Source: Paenibacillus larvae subsp. larvae
Lineage (GTDB): Bacteria > Bacillota > Bacilli > Paenibacillales > NBRC-103111
Length of the DNA stretch: 64,000 nucleotides
Reading direction: 5' to 3'
Assembly: GCF_002003265.1 (NCBI RefSeq)
Contig: NZ_CP019687.1
Coordinates: forward strand, 2,294,001 to 2,358,000
The number at the start of each line of letters is the position of its first letter. Position 1 is the first letter of the stretch. Below the pieces are notes generated by a model. The model did not search any database. It was not told the DNA's origin and saw only the letters and a program-made list of their open reading frames with translations. The position numbers and the translations under genes are program-made. Below, one piece after another: positions 63,951 to 64,000 of the stretch.

Positions 63951-64000
63951 AAGGGAAGCTACCCCTTGACCATTCGCAAAAAACCGAATATTATATATAC

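Overview
This is a chromosomal window from a low-to-mid GC Gram-positive bacterium, most probably a Paenibacillus (Paenibacillaceae; P. larvae or a relative would fit, but that is a guess from gene content). The evidence is the strong AGGAGG ribosome sites with frequent TTG and GTG starts, the GlpP-type glycerol regulon, the C35-terpene enzyme YtpB, a RelQ alarmone synthetase, the DUF4178/DUF4247 pair, a ykoY-type manganese riboswitch and a Gram-positive cydABDC order. I found no rRNA, tRNA, CRISPR array, phage or complete insertion sequence. Almost everything is core chromosome.

Layout. 0.2-2.1 kb: a class II ketose-bisphosphate aldolase and a PfkB sugar-phosphate kinase, probably a tagatose or fructose phosphate branch. 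2.2-7.9 kb (minus): glycosyltransferase, yhaO and a frameshifted yhaN (SbcCD-like nuclease/ATPase). 8-9.3 kb: two divergent XRE repressors and a doubtful mini-ORF. 9.4-14.4 kb: the glycerol regulon glpP, glpFK and glpD, with terminator-type leaders in front of glpF and glpD that GlpP should control. 14.5-24.3 kb: rpiA, an rRNA methyltransferase, trxA, an acidic unknown, the rsuA-cof-MFS operon, and the pyrD-relQ-DUF309 operon. 24.4-33.9 kb: an L,D-transpeptidase, ferredoxin, dinB, cimA, a ResA-like thioredoxin, an MFS exporter, a JAMM protease, a MerR regulator and yugP. 33.9-40.7 kb: a GltC-like LysR gene facing tpx, mntH, glpX with a transaldolase, 6S RNA and a YesL-like gene. 40.8-46.8 kb: cshA with a short leader ORF, the DUF4178/DUF4247 pair, a MITE, tetR, yitT and tatA. 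46.8-52.9 kb: cydABDC behind a TGTGA-N6-TCACA operator. 53-57.4 kb: an FMN reductase, pfkA and the ytpB cluster. 57.6-64 kb: a nitroreductase, yebC, a cold-shock protein, the Mn riboswitch with a TerC-family gene, pepF and a LapA-like gene.

How it fits together. Central carbon flow dominates: glycerol uptake and oxidation feed triose phosphate, pfkA and glpX act in opposite directions on fructose 6-phosphate, and transaldolase and RpiA belong to the pentose branch. Redox functions (Trx, ResA-like, Tpx, ferredoxin, cytochrome bd and its CydDC exporter) and manganese handling (mntH, the riboswitch-controlled TerC protein) form two further themes.

The most consequential observation is technical or evolutionary. 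Three genes (yhaN, the merR gene and the yesL-like gene) are each out of frame by one missing G in a G-run of the coding strand, and adding one G restores the expected protein each time. This suggests homopolymer under-calling, or less likely real slippage. The most biologically interesting candidates are a 16-codon ORF with an excellent ribosome site in the cshA leader, a possible dual N-terminus on PepF, and two unknown genes upstream of ytpB. I did not find a convincing new multi-gene system.
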